DNA from: an uncultured Bacteroidales bacterium
GTDB lineage: Bacteria > Bacteroidota > Bacteroidia > Bacteroidales > Paludibacteraceae
Direction: 5' to 3'
DNA: 64,000 nt
NCBI GenBank assembly: GCA_900317885.1
Contig: ONIM01000011.1
Location: 1 to 64,000, forward strand
Shown here: one piece after another, positions 47,814 through 56,452 of the stretch
Position numbering within the stretch: position 1 is the first letter of the stretch
Layout: the number at the start of each line of letters is the position of its first letter
Made by a program: the position numbers and the translations under genes
The notes under the pieces: generated by a model
Seen by the model: the letters and a program-made list of their open reading frames with translations, nothing else
What the model was told of the DNA's origin: nothing
Databases searched by the model: none

Positions 47814-49535
47814 TCAGCGACACCCTTTGAAAGCATTCTTACCTACCTCTACTGCGGGCGCCAGAACAGGCGTCCGTAAGTATTTACAGTCCATGAAAGC
47901 TTCGACACCGATGGCCTGCAGAGAGTCGTTCCATTGCACCTCGCGCAGGCTGCGGCAACCGTAGAAAGCACCGTCATCGATGCGTTTGAGAGAAGCGTTG
48001 AGGATGAGTTTTTGCAGATTGATGCACTGCGCGAAAGCACCTTGTTGCAGCCGTTGGAGCGATGCGGGCAGCTGGACCTCCTCCAGCATCTTACACTCCT
48101 GGAAAGCACCTTCCTCGATCATATGAATGTGATCCACGAGGGCGATGCCCCGGAGCTGCTGACAATTATGGAACGCACGCACGCCGATGCGGAAGGTAGA
48201 GAGCGGGATATTGATCTTCTCCAGCGCCAGGCAACCGTCGAGGGCTTCGTCTCCGATGGCGTAGATGCCATCCGGCAGGTCGATGCGGTAGAGACGCGTG
48301 CAGCCCTGGAAAGCCTGCTTGGGTAGCGAGTTGATGCCATAAGGTATAACAACCTTACGCAAGGTGGCGCAGCCTGCGAACACCTGGTCGCCCATGAAGG
48401 TGAGCGTCGAAGGAAGTTCGATAGTCTCTATGTTGGAGCAACCGGCGAAGACACCAGCATCCAGACGGCGCAAACGGGCAGGGAGTGTGATGGCTTTGAG
48501 AGCTCGGCAGGAGAAGAAAGTAGCGCGCTCGAGCACCTCGATCTTATCGCTCAGAATCTGTTCCTTGAGATTGACGCAGCCGTAGAATGCGCCAGCGCCG
48601 AGGTGCTCCAAGTCACGCGGCAGAAGGGCGTTCTTGATAAGACCACAGTTATAGAAAGCGAAGTTGCCTACCTTGCGTACTGTAGCAGGAATAGTGACGT
48701 CAACGAGGTTCTCGCATTGGTAGAAACAGGCTGTAGGAACGGCTGTGACGGTCTCGGGGATGACGACGGTGCGCAGGTTCTTGCGGTTGGCAAACGCCCG
48801 CTCGGCAATAAGACGGATAGGGATCTTGTTCTTGAAGATATATTTCGCCGGCAGATCGTTGTTGGTCGCTACCAGACAGTCGTCAATAATGAGCGCACCT
48901 TTCTTCCATTTCTTCTCGTTCTGATAGATGCCGCAGCCGAGGAAAGCATCTTCGCCGATGGAGGTGATGGTCTTCGGGATGACCACTTTCTGCAGGTTCT
49001 TGCAATCGCGGAAAGTCTCATGGTCGATGCGGGAGATGCAGGCCGGTAGTTCCACCCGCTGGAGCGCTTTATTGCCCTGGAAGGCACCGGCGGCGATAAG
49101 ACGGGTCCCCTCAGGAACGACGAATCGCGGTTTGATGGTCTTGTCTGTGGCGATGAGGATAGAGTCAATCCAGAGACATCCGTCCTTCCAGTTCTCCTTG
49201 TTGAGCATGATACCCGTGCCGTCAAAAGCCGAGCGATAGACGCGCTCGATAGTCTTTGGCAGAACGATGGCGGTAAGGTTCTTGCAGCCCTTGAAAGCCT
49301 TGTCGCCGATAGCGATGACCATGTAGGTATTCTGACCTACGACGATGGTCTCGGGGATGAGCAGTTCACCCGAGGCTTTTGGATTAAGCGTCACCTCTGC
49401 CGTCAGACGATTGTCATCGACGGTATAATGAACGTCTTGGTACTGCGCGTCTTCAGCGCATACAAGGTTAGCGACTAATACGGCGACCGGTAAGATCATA
49501 AACCGCTTCGCCCATGCGGATAAAAAGTTTGCCAT
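47814..49535 (-). CDS. BspA-like leucine-rich repeat surface protein
   Basis: A 573-residue exported protein built of about 15-18 LRR_5 (BspA/TpLRR) repeats of about 23 residues, with the recurrent pattern FxGCxxLxxIxLPxxLxxIGxxAFxxC, for example AFQGCTRLYRIDLPDGIYAI. The signal peptide includes FMILPVAVLVANLVCA. Such proteins mediate adhesion or surface display in Bacteroidetes. No T9SS-like C-terminal tail is seen; the protein ends with the repeat (NAFKGCR). The start region overlaps the 3' end of the pectate-lyase-like gene by 68 bp (32 bp if the ATG at 49499 is used). Confidence 0.87.
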   Translation of the reverse strand: MANFLSAWAKRFMILPVAVLVANLVCAEDAQYQDVHYTVDDNRLTAEVTLNPKASGELLIPETIVVGQNTYMVIAIGDKAFKGCKNLTAIVLPKTIERVYRSAFDGTGIMLNKENWKDGCLWIDSILIATDKTIKPRFVVPEGTRLIAAGAFQGNKALQRVELPACISRIDHETFRDCKNLQKVVIPKTITSIGEDAFLGCGIYQNEKKWKKGALIIDDCLVATNNDLPAKYIFKNKIPIRLIAERAFANRKNLRTVVIPETVTAVPTACFYQCENLVDVTIPATVRKVGNFAFYNCGLIKNALLPRDLEHLGAGAFYGCVNLKEQILSDKIEVLERATFFSCRALKAITLPARLRRLDAGVFAGCSNIETIELPSTLTFMGDQVFAGCATLRKVVIPYGINSLPKQAFQGCTRLYRIDLPDGIYAIGDEALDGCLALEKINIPLSTFRIGVRAFHNCQQLRGIALVDHIHMIEEGAFQECKMLEEVQLPASLQRLQQGAFAQCINLQKLILNASLKRIDDGAFYGCRSLREVQWNDSLQAIGVEAFMDCKYLRTPVLAPAVEVGKNAFKGCR

Positions 49536-51633
49536 CTTGGATAAATTTATGAGTTATGATTGCTGATGGATGATTATCGATGCCTTGGTGCTGCGAAGAA
49601 TGTGTGTTGGGGATGCCCAAGAGCAGGCAGATCGCGTTCTCTATAAGCCGCTTGCCATCGGTAGTGAGGTATGCAGTCGAGTACTCGCTCACGCCGATCA
49701 TGTACATCGGTTGCGGGAGAGTCGTTCCGTTGCAGACGGTGCCCTGAGGGAAGAACGCAATCGATGTAGATTCCGTTTGCGACACCGGCGAAGCAAGCAC
49801 GTCGAAGCCTTCGGTATTGGTCCATGCGGAGATCGCAGTAACCGCGTTTGTCTCGCAACGAGCGAAGAGTGTTGCCTCGCCTTCCGTGATGCTCAGTCCC
49901 CCGAAAAGCGGATGAGAGGCGTTCGTCACCGAGATAGACAAATCCTCTGTGTTTACCGCCGTTCCCCATGACCATACGCCTTGCTTTAATAACCACGGTT
50001 TAAGGAGTACCATAGGCTTGTCGTAGCCTTTGAGTGGGGTGAAGCCAGAAGCACTGCTGCTGGGTTTGGAACCTAAGACGATCACTTCGTAGGTGCTATA
50101 GTCCACTTCGGGATCCATGGCGTCGGTCTCGACAATCCAGAGACTGTCGTTGGCGCGGAGGTATTGGAGCAGAGCTTTGTCTTCCGGCGATTGAGGGATG
50201 GTGACGAACGCTACGGCATGGGTGCCTTCGGGTTGAACGGCAGGGATGGTATCGTCTCCTCCGGGTTCGGGATCATGTCTTTCGCCCGGAGTCTCGTAGC
50301 AGCCTAAGTCCGGCGCGAAATCGTTGTACCAGAGGTTGACGTCGATGCCGGCGTTGATGAGCGTTGAGCCGGTAGCCAGATGCAGACAGGTTCCCTCCGG
50401 CAGCGAGCCATCCGCGGCACGTGGGGCAAGGATCTGCGTCGTGTCGAGCGACTGAAAGTCCGAGGCCGAAACGGAAAAACCATTATTCCAACTATTATGG
50501 TCGATGGTCACGACCGTCTTTGATTTGTAGCTGTCGTTATTCTTACCCGCAAAACTGATACAGTTCTGAATGGTGTTAGTGCCGTAGGCGGTGGTGAAAC
50601 CGAAGTTCACGCCGTTGTCATAACCGGTATTGTTATAGACCCACATGGTACCGCCGTTGTTGTTCTGGTCAAAGCCGCGGGCGTTATTGGCTACTGCCAG
50701 ACAGTGGTGGATCAAGATCTTATGGTTGGTAGGGACTGCTGTACCGTCGGGATTCTTTCCGGCTCCGCCCATCTTGAAACCGTTGCCGTTGCCCTGGCAG
50801 GGATAGCGGTTAAGGGTAATGGTGATGGTTTGACCATAGCGGTCGGTCATCTGGGTTCCTACTTTGGAGTCAAACCACGGTTTGTCCACGCCTAATGCAC
50901 GTGGGTTATGAGACATGTCGTAGTACGGCATGCCGTTCTGGTAGCAGACGCAGTTTTCAATGACAGTATTGGACGAGCTGACACGTTGGAAGAAATCCCA
51001 TCCGTCGTCGGAGTTGTTCCACGCGCGGCAACCGATATAGTGGTTTCCTGCACCGGTGAACTGCTTGTCGGCAAAGCCATCGGCGTTACCACCGAAATTA
51101 GCGGAGGTGCCGGACATCGTCTCGTAGTCGAAGTTATCGTGGGAGTCCACATTGAGGATGACGTTGTTTCCGCCTTTCTTCATCTGGCATCCCGTATCGG
51201 CAGAGCCGTATATATCGAGGTTCTCAAAGAGGCAGTACGAGCCTTCGTTATAGAGGTTGTTCTTGCCGGACCATGCAATCGCAAGATCTTTGATATGGAC
51301 GTACAGCGAGTTGGCGTGCACGGAGATACCGCGTGTGCCGTATGGCACTTGGTGAAAATCCAGAATCGCTTTCTCGCCCGGGTATCCGGAGATGACGATG
51401 CGTTTGGAGGAAGAGCCCTGTTTGTTGATGGAGAATTTATCCGTGAACTCATATGTGCCGCCCAGAAGATAGAGTGTGTCACCGGGGACTGTGAGTTTGG
51501 CTACGCCTGCAGCAAACGAGGTCGGCGAGGCATAAGATGACCCGTCGCCTGTGCCATTAGGCGAAGCAAAATAGGTAGCTGCCTGCAAGGAGACGCAGCC
51601 TGTCAAAAGAATGAAGATGAAGAATCGTTTCAT
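49468..51633 (-). CDS. Secreted pectate-lyase-like protein (PL9-type beta-helix) with C-terminal tail
   Basis: A 721-residue secreted protein. After the signal peptide (FFIFILLTGCVSLQA) a right-handed beta-helix fills residues about 20-440: YFASPNGTGDGSSYASPTSF, IVISGYPGEKAILDF, NNVILNVDSHDNFDYE, NADGFADKQFTGAGNHYIGC and NNSDDGWDFF. These match PL9 pectate/rhamnogalacturonan lyases, including the Asp-rich Ca-binding segment NSDDGWD. A second domain (about 470-690) looks like a ThuA/GATase-like fold. The tail KFIQDGKLFIRMGEAVYDL is shared with two other proteins here. With the SGNH esterase and KduI/KduD it suggests pectin use. Confidence 0.85.
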   Translation of the reverse strand: MKRFFIFILLTGCVSLQAATYFASPNGTGDGSSYASPTSFAAGVAKLTVPGDTLYLLGGTYEFTDKFSINKQGSSSKRIVISGYPGEKAILDFHQVPYGTRGISVHANSLYVHIKDLAIAWSGKNNLYNEGSYCLFENLDIYGSADTGCQMKKGGNNVILNVDSHDNFDYETMSGTSANFGGNADGFADKQFTGAGNHYIGCRAWNNSDDGWDFFQRVSSSNTVIENCVCYQNGMPYYDMSHNPRALGVDKPWFDSKVGTQMTDRYGQTITITLNRYPCQGNGNGFKMGGAGKNPDGTAVPTNHKILIHHCLAVANNARGFDQNNNGGTMWVYNNTGYDNGVNFGFTTAYGTNTIQNCISFAGKNNDSYKSKTVVTIDHNSWNNGFSVSASDFQSLDTTQILAPRAADGSLPEGTCLHLATGSTLINAGIDVNLWYNDFAPDLGCYETPGERHDPEPGGDDTIPAVQPEGTHAVAFVTIPQSPEDKALLQYLRANDSLWIVETDAMDPEVDYSTYEVIVLGSKPSSSASGFTPLKGYDKPMVLLKPWLLKQGVWSWGTAVNTEDLSISVTNASHPLFGGLSITEGEATLFARCETNAVTAISAWTNTEGFDVLASPVSQTESTSIAFFPQGTVCNGTTLPQPMYMIGVSEYSTAYLTTDGKRLIENAICLLLGIPNTHSSQHQGIDNHPSAIITHKFIQDGKLFIRMGEAVYDLTGRRISR

Positions 51634-52337
51634 GATATGAAGTGAATTTTTAGTCTTAACAGGGTTAACAAAATGATTAGTTTACCTTTTATGGTTTGTC
51701 CTTTGAGTCTTTTTCGTAACTCTTCAAAAAGGCGTTTTTGGGCTTCTTTATGGGTTTGCGAAGTCGTACTATGGGGATTGAGGGTATATAGGTACCCGCT
51801 GTAGTTTAACATTCGGCATTTCGGACTCCTCAGCCACCAATCAACGGACCAGATGACATCTTCGTAAATCATTCCTTCCGGAAAAGAGAGCCCTGCCATT
51901 TTTTTCCGTTTGTAGAGCCGCATGCAGGGCGAGGTGAATTGGTAGCGATGTCTGGGGATTTGTGGTTTTGACGCTACGCCGTTATATATACGTTGGTATC
52001 CGCTCTGTACGTAATCGCAATCTCCGATGGCTGCCAGATGTTTCTCACACCAGTCGGGAGCCAAGGCATCGTCCGCGTCCACGAAGGCGAGGAATTCGCC
52101 TTGGGCGTGCCGGAGAGCAAAATTACGCGCTGCCGATTGTCCCGTGTGTGGTTGCTGTAAAAGCAAAATACGCGAGTCTTTGGAGGCGAAAGAGTGTGCG
52201 ATAGTATAGCTGCCATCGGTGCTACCGTCGTCCACCAGAATAATCTGCAGATCCTGCTCCGTCTGGCAAAGCAAGCTCTCCAAACACCTTTGCAGATAGG
52301 TCTCTGTATTATATATGGGGACGATGATACTAATCAT
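51630..52337 (-). CDS. GT2 family glycosyltransferase
   Basis: About 235 residues with a single GT-A domain: IIVPIYNTETYLQRCLESL, IILVDDGSTDGSYTIA, GQSAARNFALRHAQGEFLAF and VDADDALAPDWCE (DxDD metal site). The C-terminal part is short and basic (RLKGQTIKGKLIILLTLLRL). It overlaps the pectate-lyase-like gene by 4 bp and the GT4 gene by 8 bp. I chose the ATG at 52337; a TTG 30 bp upstream is inside the neighbour. It likely takes part in polysaccharide assembly with the GT4, deacetylase and CapD/WecA genes upstream. Confidence 0.87.
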   Translation of the reverse strand: MISIIVPIYNTETYLQRCLESLLCQTEQDLQIILVDDGSTDGSYTIAHSFASKDSRILLLQQPHTGQSAARNFALRHAQGEFLAFVDADDALAPDWCEKHLAAIGDCDYVQSGYQRIYNGVASKPQIPRHRYQFTSPCMRLYKRKKMAGLSFPEGMIYEDVIWSVDWWLRSPKCRMLNYSGYLYTLNPHSTTSQTHKEAQKRLFEELRKRLKGQTIKGKLIILLTLLRLKIHFIS

Positions 52338-53544
52338 GGCGAATGAGGGAAAGGAAGATGTTTTCAAACTGTTGCGCTTGGTATTGGCGGGTAAAGAGCT
52401 GTTTGAACTCCGTGTTCACCGGTTGGCGTGTGAAGCCCTTGGCTTTCCATTCGGCATATTTGTCCAGAATGAATGCTTGTATTTCTTGCACGGAGGAGGC
52501 CGCCAGGCCAGCGTTGGTCTCTTGGATGACCTCAGCCAGACACTCTTTATCCGAAGGAACGCAAAGTACGGGTTTTTCTACACCCAAAGCCTCGAAGAAT
52601 TTCGTCGTCATAATGCCGTGCGGTCCCTTCTCGGTTGCCAGATGAGAAAGGACTAAAGCGATGCTGCATCCGTGCAGCAAGTGCGGTATGTCCCGTGTCG
52701 GCACATAGTCGTGGTAATGCATCGGAAGATGGCAGTGGTAGAGGGATGCAAGGTGCTGAATCGTCTCTTTTCCTTTTGTGTCGGTGTACCATTCCACGGA
52801 GAGATGTTCCATGGGAGGCAGCGTCGCAAGGGCTTGAATAAAGGGCTTGGGGTCCTGCAACTCCGATTCATAGATACGTCCGGTATAAAGGATGCGGAAA
52901 GTATCTGTCGGTATGTCGGAAGGCATGAACAAGCGGTTATCGTATCCGTTGTAGATCAGCGAAGTGTGCGGATTGATTTGGCTTATAAAATCCACGTGCC
53001 ACGGAGAGACGGTAGTCACGCTGTCGGCCTGTCGAACGATCGTATTTCTTCTCCGGATATGTATATCTCTGTAGATTCGTCTGAAGGGTCTTGTCCACCA
53101 TTGCCGGTGCGACTGATACTGGCTGTTCGGCGCTTGTTCGTCCAGGTCGCGCAGGTCCACATGGAGAGGGATGTGTTTGGCATTGGCAACCGTTAGGGCT
53201 GCGCGCAGGGGGAAAGTAGAGAACGTCGTACAGAAGACCAGATCGTACTGTTTGTGCTCTGTGCCCTTCAGCAGCCATCGTGCAAAAGCCCGGTTTTTCC
53301 AGTCCGAGAGCAACGACCAGGCTGTTTTCAGCATCCAGTCCCAAGAGCGATTGCGGTAAAGCGGGCACTCGAAAATAGGGTAGTTGTGCTCAAAATCAAG
53401 CGGCACAAACTGCTCTGTATATACTTCGACGTCCCAGCCGTTCTGAACCAGGTATTCGCAAATACTGCGAAGACGAGGTGCAAAACTGGGTTTGCCGAAA
53501 GCATCGGCAACGACTAATATCCTATGTGATTTATTTGTCGGCAA
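52330..53544 (-). CDS. GT4-like glycosyltransferase, probable TTG start
   Basis: A GT-B enzyme of about 404 residues. The N-terminal domain begins at HRILVVADAFGKPSFAPRLR and contains DLVFCTTFSTFPLRAALTVA. The C-terminal donor domain has FRILYTGRIYESELQDPKPF, CSIALVLSHLATEKGPHGI and TTKFFEALGVEKPVLCVPS. No ATG precedes the conserved start. A TTG at 53544 fits well, and would overlap the restored deacetylase end by 14 bp. The open frame extends upstream to 53793 only because it shadows the deacetylase gene; those codons are not typical of the family. Confidence 0.8.
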   Translation of the reverse strand: MPTNKSHRILVVADAFGKPSFAPRLRSICEYLVQNGWDVEVYTEQFVPLDFEHNYPIFECPLYRNRSWDWMLKTAWSLLSDWKNRAFARWLLKGTEHKQYDLVFCTTFSTFPLRAALTVANAKHIPLHVDLRDLDEQAPNSQYQSHRQWWTRPFRRIYRDIHIRRRNTIVRQADSVTTVSPWHVDFISQINPHTSLIYNGYDNRLFMPSDIPTDTFRILYTGRIYESELQDPKPFIQALATLPPMEHLSVEWYTDTKGKETIQHLASLYHCHLPMHYHDYVPTRDIPHLLHGCSIALVLSHLATEKGPHGIMTTKFFEALGVEKPVLCVPSDKECLAEVIQETNAGLAASSVQEIQAFILDKYAEWKAKGFTRQPVNTEFKQLFTRQYQAQQFENIFLSLIRHD

Positions 53545-53603
53545 TAAATTGAAGTATTTGCGAATACAACGATGCGTGGTAGGTCTCCGGCGTAATACGG
53601 TTG

Positions 53604-54578
53604 TTATGCCAGAGGAGGCAGAGGTCGCCGTGGTGGAGGGAGGGTCAGCGGCGTTAGTTCGTAGGTCTTGGGGTTGATCCAGCGCACGGCGCGCGAGGTC
53701 TGGAGACGGAAACCGATGTGATCCGGGAAACCCATTGTGAAATCGTCGCGATAACCGGCGTCCACGAGGCGTTGCATCTGGTCGATAGAGCACCTTAAGT
53801 AATGCGCGCGATACATGCGGCTGTATTTGATTTTCGGCAGGTAGCCGTAGTAGCTGCCGTGTACGCCGAGGTAGGCGTTATTGTGCCGGAGCAGTTTCTT
53901 TAGGTGTCTCCAGTCAAAGCCGCGAAGGCAGTATTGCGGGTAGTCGTAGCCCCATCCGAAGGTATGCTTGACAAAATAAATCATATCGGCATTCGGTACC
54001 TTTGAATCCTGCTCTATGAACCACGGGAAGGTGTAAATCGGATCGTTGTGGATGTTCCAGATCGACCGCCAAACCTGTTTCCATTCGCCGCGAAGGATAC
54101 CTCCTATTGCTCCGCGCAGATGGCGGTATTGGGAGATCGAGTCGATGTCGTGGGTGAGGTATATATGTCCGAATCCTTCTTCCGGAAGCGGCAGGTTGAG
54201 TTGCTTGAGAACGAGTCGTGCGTACTCGTCCAGCCGCGGAATCAACAGACGGCTTTTGTAGGAGAGCATCGAGTCCTTGGCGGTAAATCGTCCGTGCTCG
54301 TCTCGTTTGGGATTGAGCAGTTCTTCCGCGCGGGATGTGAAGAAGAAGGTCGAATAGACGATGTCCGTGCGGATGATTGTCTTGTCCTTTGCCGGCTGCT
54401 CTACCACGGGGCGTGTTAACTCCGGAACAATCAGGTCTTTGCCCAAATGTCCGTTAGGCACAATGATGAGGTCATAGGTCTCCAGCGCCTTCTCGTCGGC
54501 CGTGTACGCTACGCGTTTGGCGGCTTCTTCGTCTCCGTAGCAAAGCCACGTGATAAGGTAATTTACGATTTCGTTCAT
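53604..54578 (-). CDS. Polysaccharide deacetylase-like protein, frameshifted near its 3' end
   Basis: A 324-residue protein (as read) of a Bacteroidetes polysaccharide deacetylase-like family (NodB-fold). It shows YLTHDIDSISQYRHLRGAIG (metal-binding HD), WFIEQDSKVPNADMIYFVKH and LGVHGSYYGY (HGS). The end as read, TLPPPRRPLPPLA, is atypical. A 4-bp duplication (aggg-aggg, 53637-53644) shifts the frame: removing one copy gives LTLHHGDLCLLWHNNRITPE and a stop at 53531, matching the LLWHN ending expected for the family. The gene is therefore probably a recent frameshift or an assembly error. It follows the ABC-F gene by one base. Confidence 0.8.
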   Translation of the reverse strand: MNEIVNYLITWLCYGDEEAAKRVAYTADEKALETYDLIIVPNGHLGKDLIVPELTRPVVEQPAKDKTIIRTDIVYSTFFFTSRAEELLNPKRDEHGRFTAKDSMLSYKSRLLIPRLDEYARLVLKQLNLPLPEEGFGHIYLTHDIDSISQYRHLRGAIGGILRGEWKQVWRSIWNIHNDPIYTFPWFIEQDSKVPNADMIYFVKHTFGWGYDYPQYCLRGFDWRHLKKLLRHNNAYLGVHGSYYGYLPKIKYSRMYRAHYLRCSIDQMQRLVDAGYRDDFTMGFPDHIGFRLQTSRAVRWINPKTYELTPLTLPPPRRPLPPLA

Positions 54579-54579
54579 A

Positions 54580-56421
54580 TTACTCTTCGCTTAAAATTTC
54601 CCATTCGTACATTTTTTGCTCTATCTGGTGTTTGACAGATTCGTATCGTTGGAAGTTCTCTTGGGTCTGGTTCTCGGGGAGAGAGAGCAGTTGCTCCATC
54701 TCCGCCTGTTGTGTCTCGAGGGCAGCGATGGCCTCTTCGGTCTCGGCAATCTGTTTCTCTTTCTTGCGCCGCTCGGCAGCTGCGGCTTTCTGGGCAGCGT
54801 AGTCGAGTTTGGCATTCGAGGGCTCTACAGGGGCGTTACATTGGCTTTGACCGTCGGTTGACCGTCGGTTGACCGTCGGGATTGGACTTACTTTGGACCG
54901 TTCGAGGTCTTGAAGGGTTTCTATCTTTTTGGCACGGAGGAAATCGTAAATTCCGCCGAGGTGTTCTTTGACTCTTCCGCCGCCGAATTCGTACACTTTC
55001 TCGACGAGTCCGTTGAGGAAATCGCGGTCGTGCGAGACGCAGATGACGGTTCCGTTAAAGTCCTGCAGGGCGGCTTTGAGGACATCTTTGGATTGCATGT
55101 CCAGGTGGTTGGTGGGCTCATCGAGGATGAGGAGGTTGCAGGGTTCGAGGAGGAGCCGTATCATCGCCAGGCGGCTTCGTTCGCCTCCGGAGAGGACTTT
55201 GACTTTTTTCTCGGACGCTTCGCCGCCGAACATAAAGGCGCCGAGTATGTCTCGGATCTTCGTACGTATGTCTCCGACGGCGACGTAGTCGATGGTGTCG
55301 AAGACGGAGAGGTTTTCGTCCAGCAGGGCTGCCTGGTTCTGGGCGAAATAACCGATCTTGACGTTGTGTCCGATTTTGAGGGTGCCCAGGTAGTCGAGCT
55401 GGCCCATGATGCACTTGACGAGTGTGGATTTACCTTCTCCGTTTTTGCCGACGAATGCCACTTTCTCGCCGCGGCGGATGGTGAAGGTGACGTCATGGAA
55501 GACGTTATGGTCGCCGAAATCCTTGCGCAGGTCCTCCACGATAAGCGGAAAATCGCCACTTCTCGGGGCCGGCGGGAAACGCAGGTTGAGTCGCGAGGTG
55601 TCTTCCAAATCCACCTCCAGCCGCTCGAGTTTCTCCAACTGCTTGATGCGGCTTTGTACTTGTACGGCTTTGGTGGCTTTATAGCGGAATCGCTCGATGA
55701 AGTCCTCTGTGTCCTGAATCATCTTCTGCTGGTTCTGGTAGGCGCGGACCTGTTGCTCGTGGCGTTCTTTCCGGAGTTCCACAAAACGGCTGTAATTGAC
55801 GTTATAATCGTAGATGCGGCCGAGGGTTATTTCTATCGTGCGTGGGCAGGTGTTGTCTATGAACGCGCGGTCGTGGGATACCATGAGTACGGCGGAAGGG
55901 CTGGTCTTGAGGAAGTCCTCGAGCCACTGGATAGACTCGATGTCGAGGTGGTTCGTCGGCTCGTCAAGGAGCAGTAAGTCCGGATGAGACAAGAGGATTT
56001 TCGCCAACTCGATACGCATTCTCCATCCGCCGGAGAACTCTGAGCAGGGACGTTCAAAATCTTTGCGCTCGAATCCCAGACCGATGATGGTCCTGTCCAT
56101 TTCTGCGATGAATCGCGCCTCATCCGTTTGTAGATCGTCTTTTGCGCCTTTGTCCCGGACAGACATTACTTCTTCACGGAGGGTCTTGTCGTCCTGGAAG
56201 AGCATCACCTGCGGGAGGTAACCGATGGTCATGTCAGCGTCTTTGGCGATGCGTCCGGAGGTAGGCTGGTATTCTCCAGCGATGAGTCGCAGGAGGGTTG
56301 TTTTGCCGGCTCCGTTCTTGCCCACGAGCGCAATACGCTCCTTTCGGTTGATGAGGAACGTAATGTCGTCCAGCACAGGGCGGGACGAAAACTCCATACT
56401 TACATGATCAATGGTTAACAT
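54580..56421 (-). CDS. ABC-F family ATPase (Uup/EttA-like)
   Basis: A 613-residue soluble protein with two ABC domains and no membrane segment. The first domain has VGKNGAGKTTLLRLIAG and SEFSGGWRMRIELAKILLSH with LLLDEPTNHLDIESIQ; the second has VGKNGEGKSTLVKCI, VLSGGERSRLAMIRLLL and LILDEPTNHLDMQSKDV. The inter-domain linker (about 245-295) and a C-terminal coiled coil of Lys/Glu/Gln match ABC-F translation factors. An in-frame triple 11-bp repeat (54847-54879) adds residues TVNRRSTDGQS in the linker before the coiled coil. It follows the WecA-like gene with no gap. Confidence 0.93.
   Translation of the reverse strand: MLTIDHVSMEFSSRPVLDDITFLINRKERIALVGKNGAGKTTLLRLIAGEYQPTSGRIAKDADMTIGYLPQVMLFQDDKTLREEVMSVRDKGAKDDLQTDEARFIAEMDRTIIGLGFERKDFERPCSEFSGGWRMRIELAKILLSHPDLLLLDEPTNHLDIESIQWLEDFLKTSPSAVLMVSHDRAFIDNTCPRTIEITLGRIYDYNVNYSRFVELRKERHEQQVRAYQNQQKMIQDTEDFIERFRYKATKAVQVQSRIKQLEKLERLEVDLEDTSRLNLRFPPAPRSGDFPLIVEDLRKDFGDHNVFHDVTFTIRRGEKVAFVGKNGEGKSTLVKCIMGQLDYLGTLKIGHNVKIGYFAQNQAALLDENLSVFDTIDYVAVGDIRTKIRDILGAFMFGGEASEKKVKVLSGGERSRLAMIRLLLEPCNLLILDEPTNHLDMQSKDVLKAALQDFNGTVICVSHDRDFLNGLVEKVYEFGGGRVKEHLGGIYDFLRAKKIETLQDLERSKVSPIPTVNRRSTDGQSQCNAPVEPSNAKLDYAAQKAAAAERRKKEKQIAETEEAIAALETQQAEMEQLLSLPENQTQENFQRYESVKHQIEQKMYEWEILSEE
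54847..54879 (-). repeat. 11-bp tandem repeat, three perfect copies, inside the ABC-F gene
   Basis: TTGACCGTCGG on the plus strand occurs three times in a row. Thirty-three bp keep the frame, and the unit is not a multiple of three, so each copy is read in a different phase. Confidence 0.9.
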
Positions 56422-56452
56422 TTAGACATTTACTATTTGGTCATTTGCCATT
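56419..56452 (-). repeat. Tandem repeat across the WecA-like stop and ABC-F start
   Basis: On the coding strand, aaatggc, aaatgac, aaatagt, aaatgtc and aaatgtt units of 7-8 bp encode the final residues (KMANDQIVNV), the stop, and the ATG of the ABC-F gene. Confidence 0.65.

Noticed and set aside
53544..53793. An N-terminal extension of the GT4 enzyme by 83 residues
   Set aside because: These codons lie over the deacetylase gene in another frame, and the product is Arg/Pro-rich and unlike GT4 proteins.
54910..55977. A 355-codon open frame on the plus strand opposite the ABC-F gene
   Set aside because: The minus-strand gene has complete ABC motifs; the plus-strand product is acidic with no domain.
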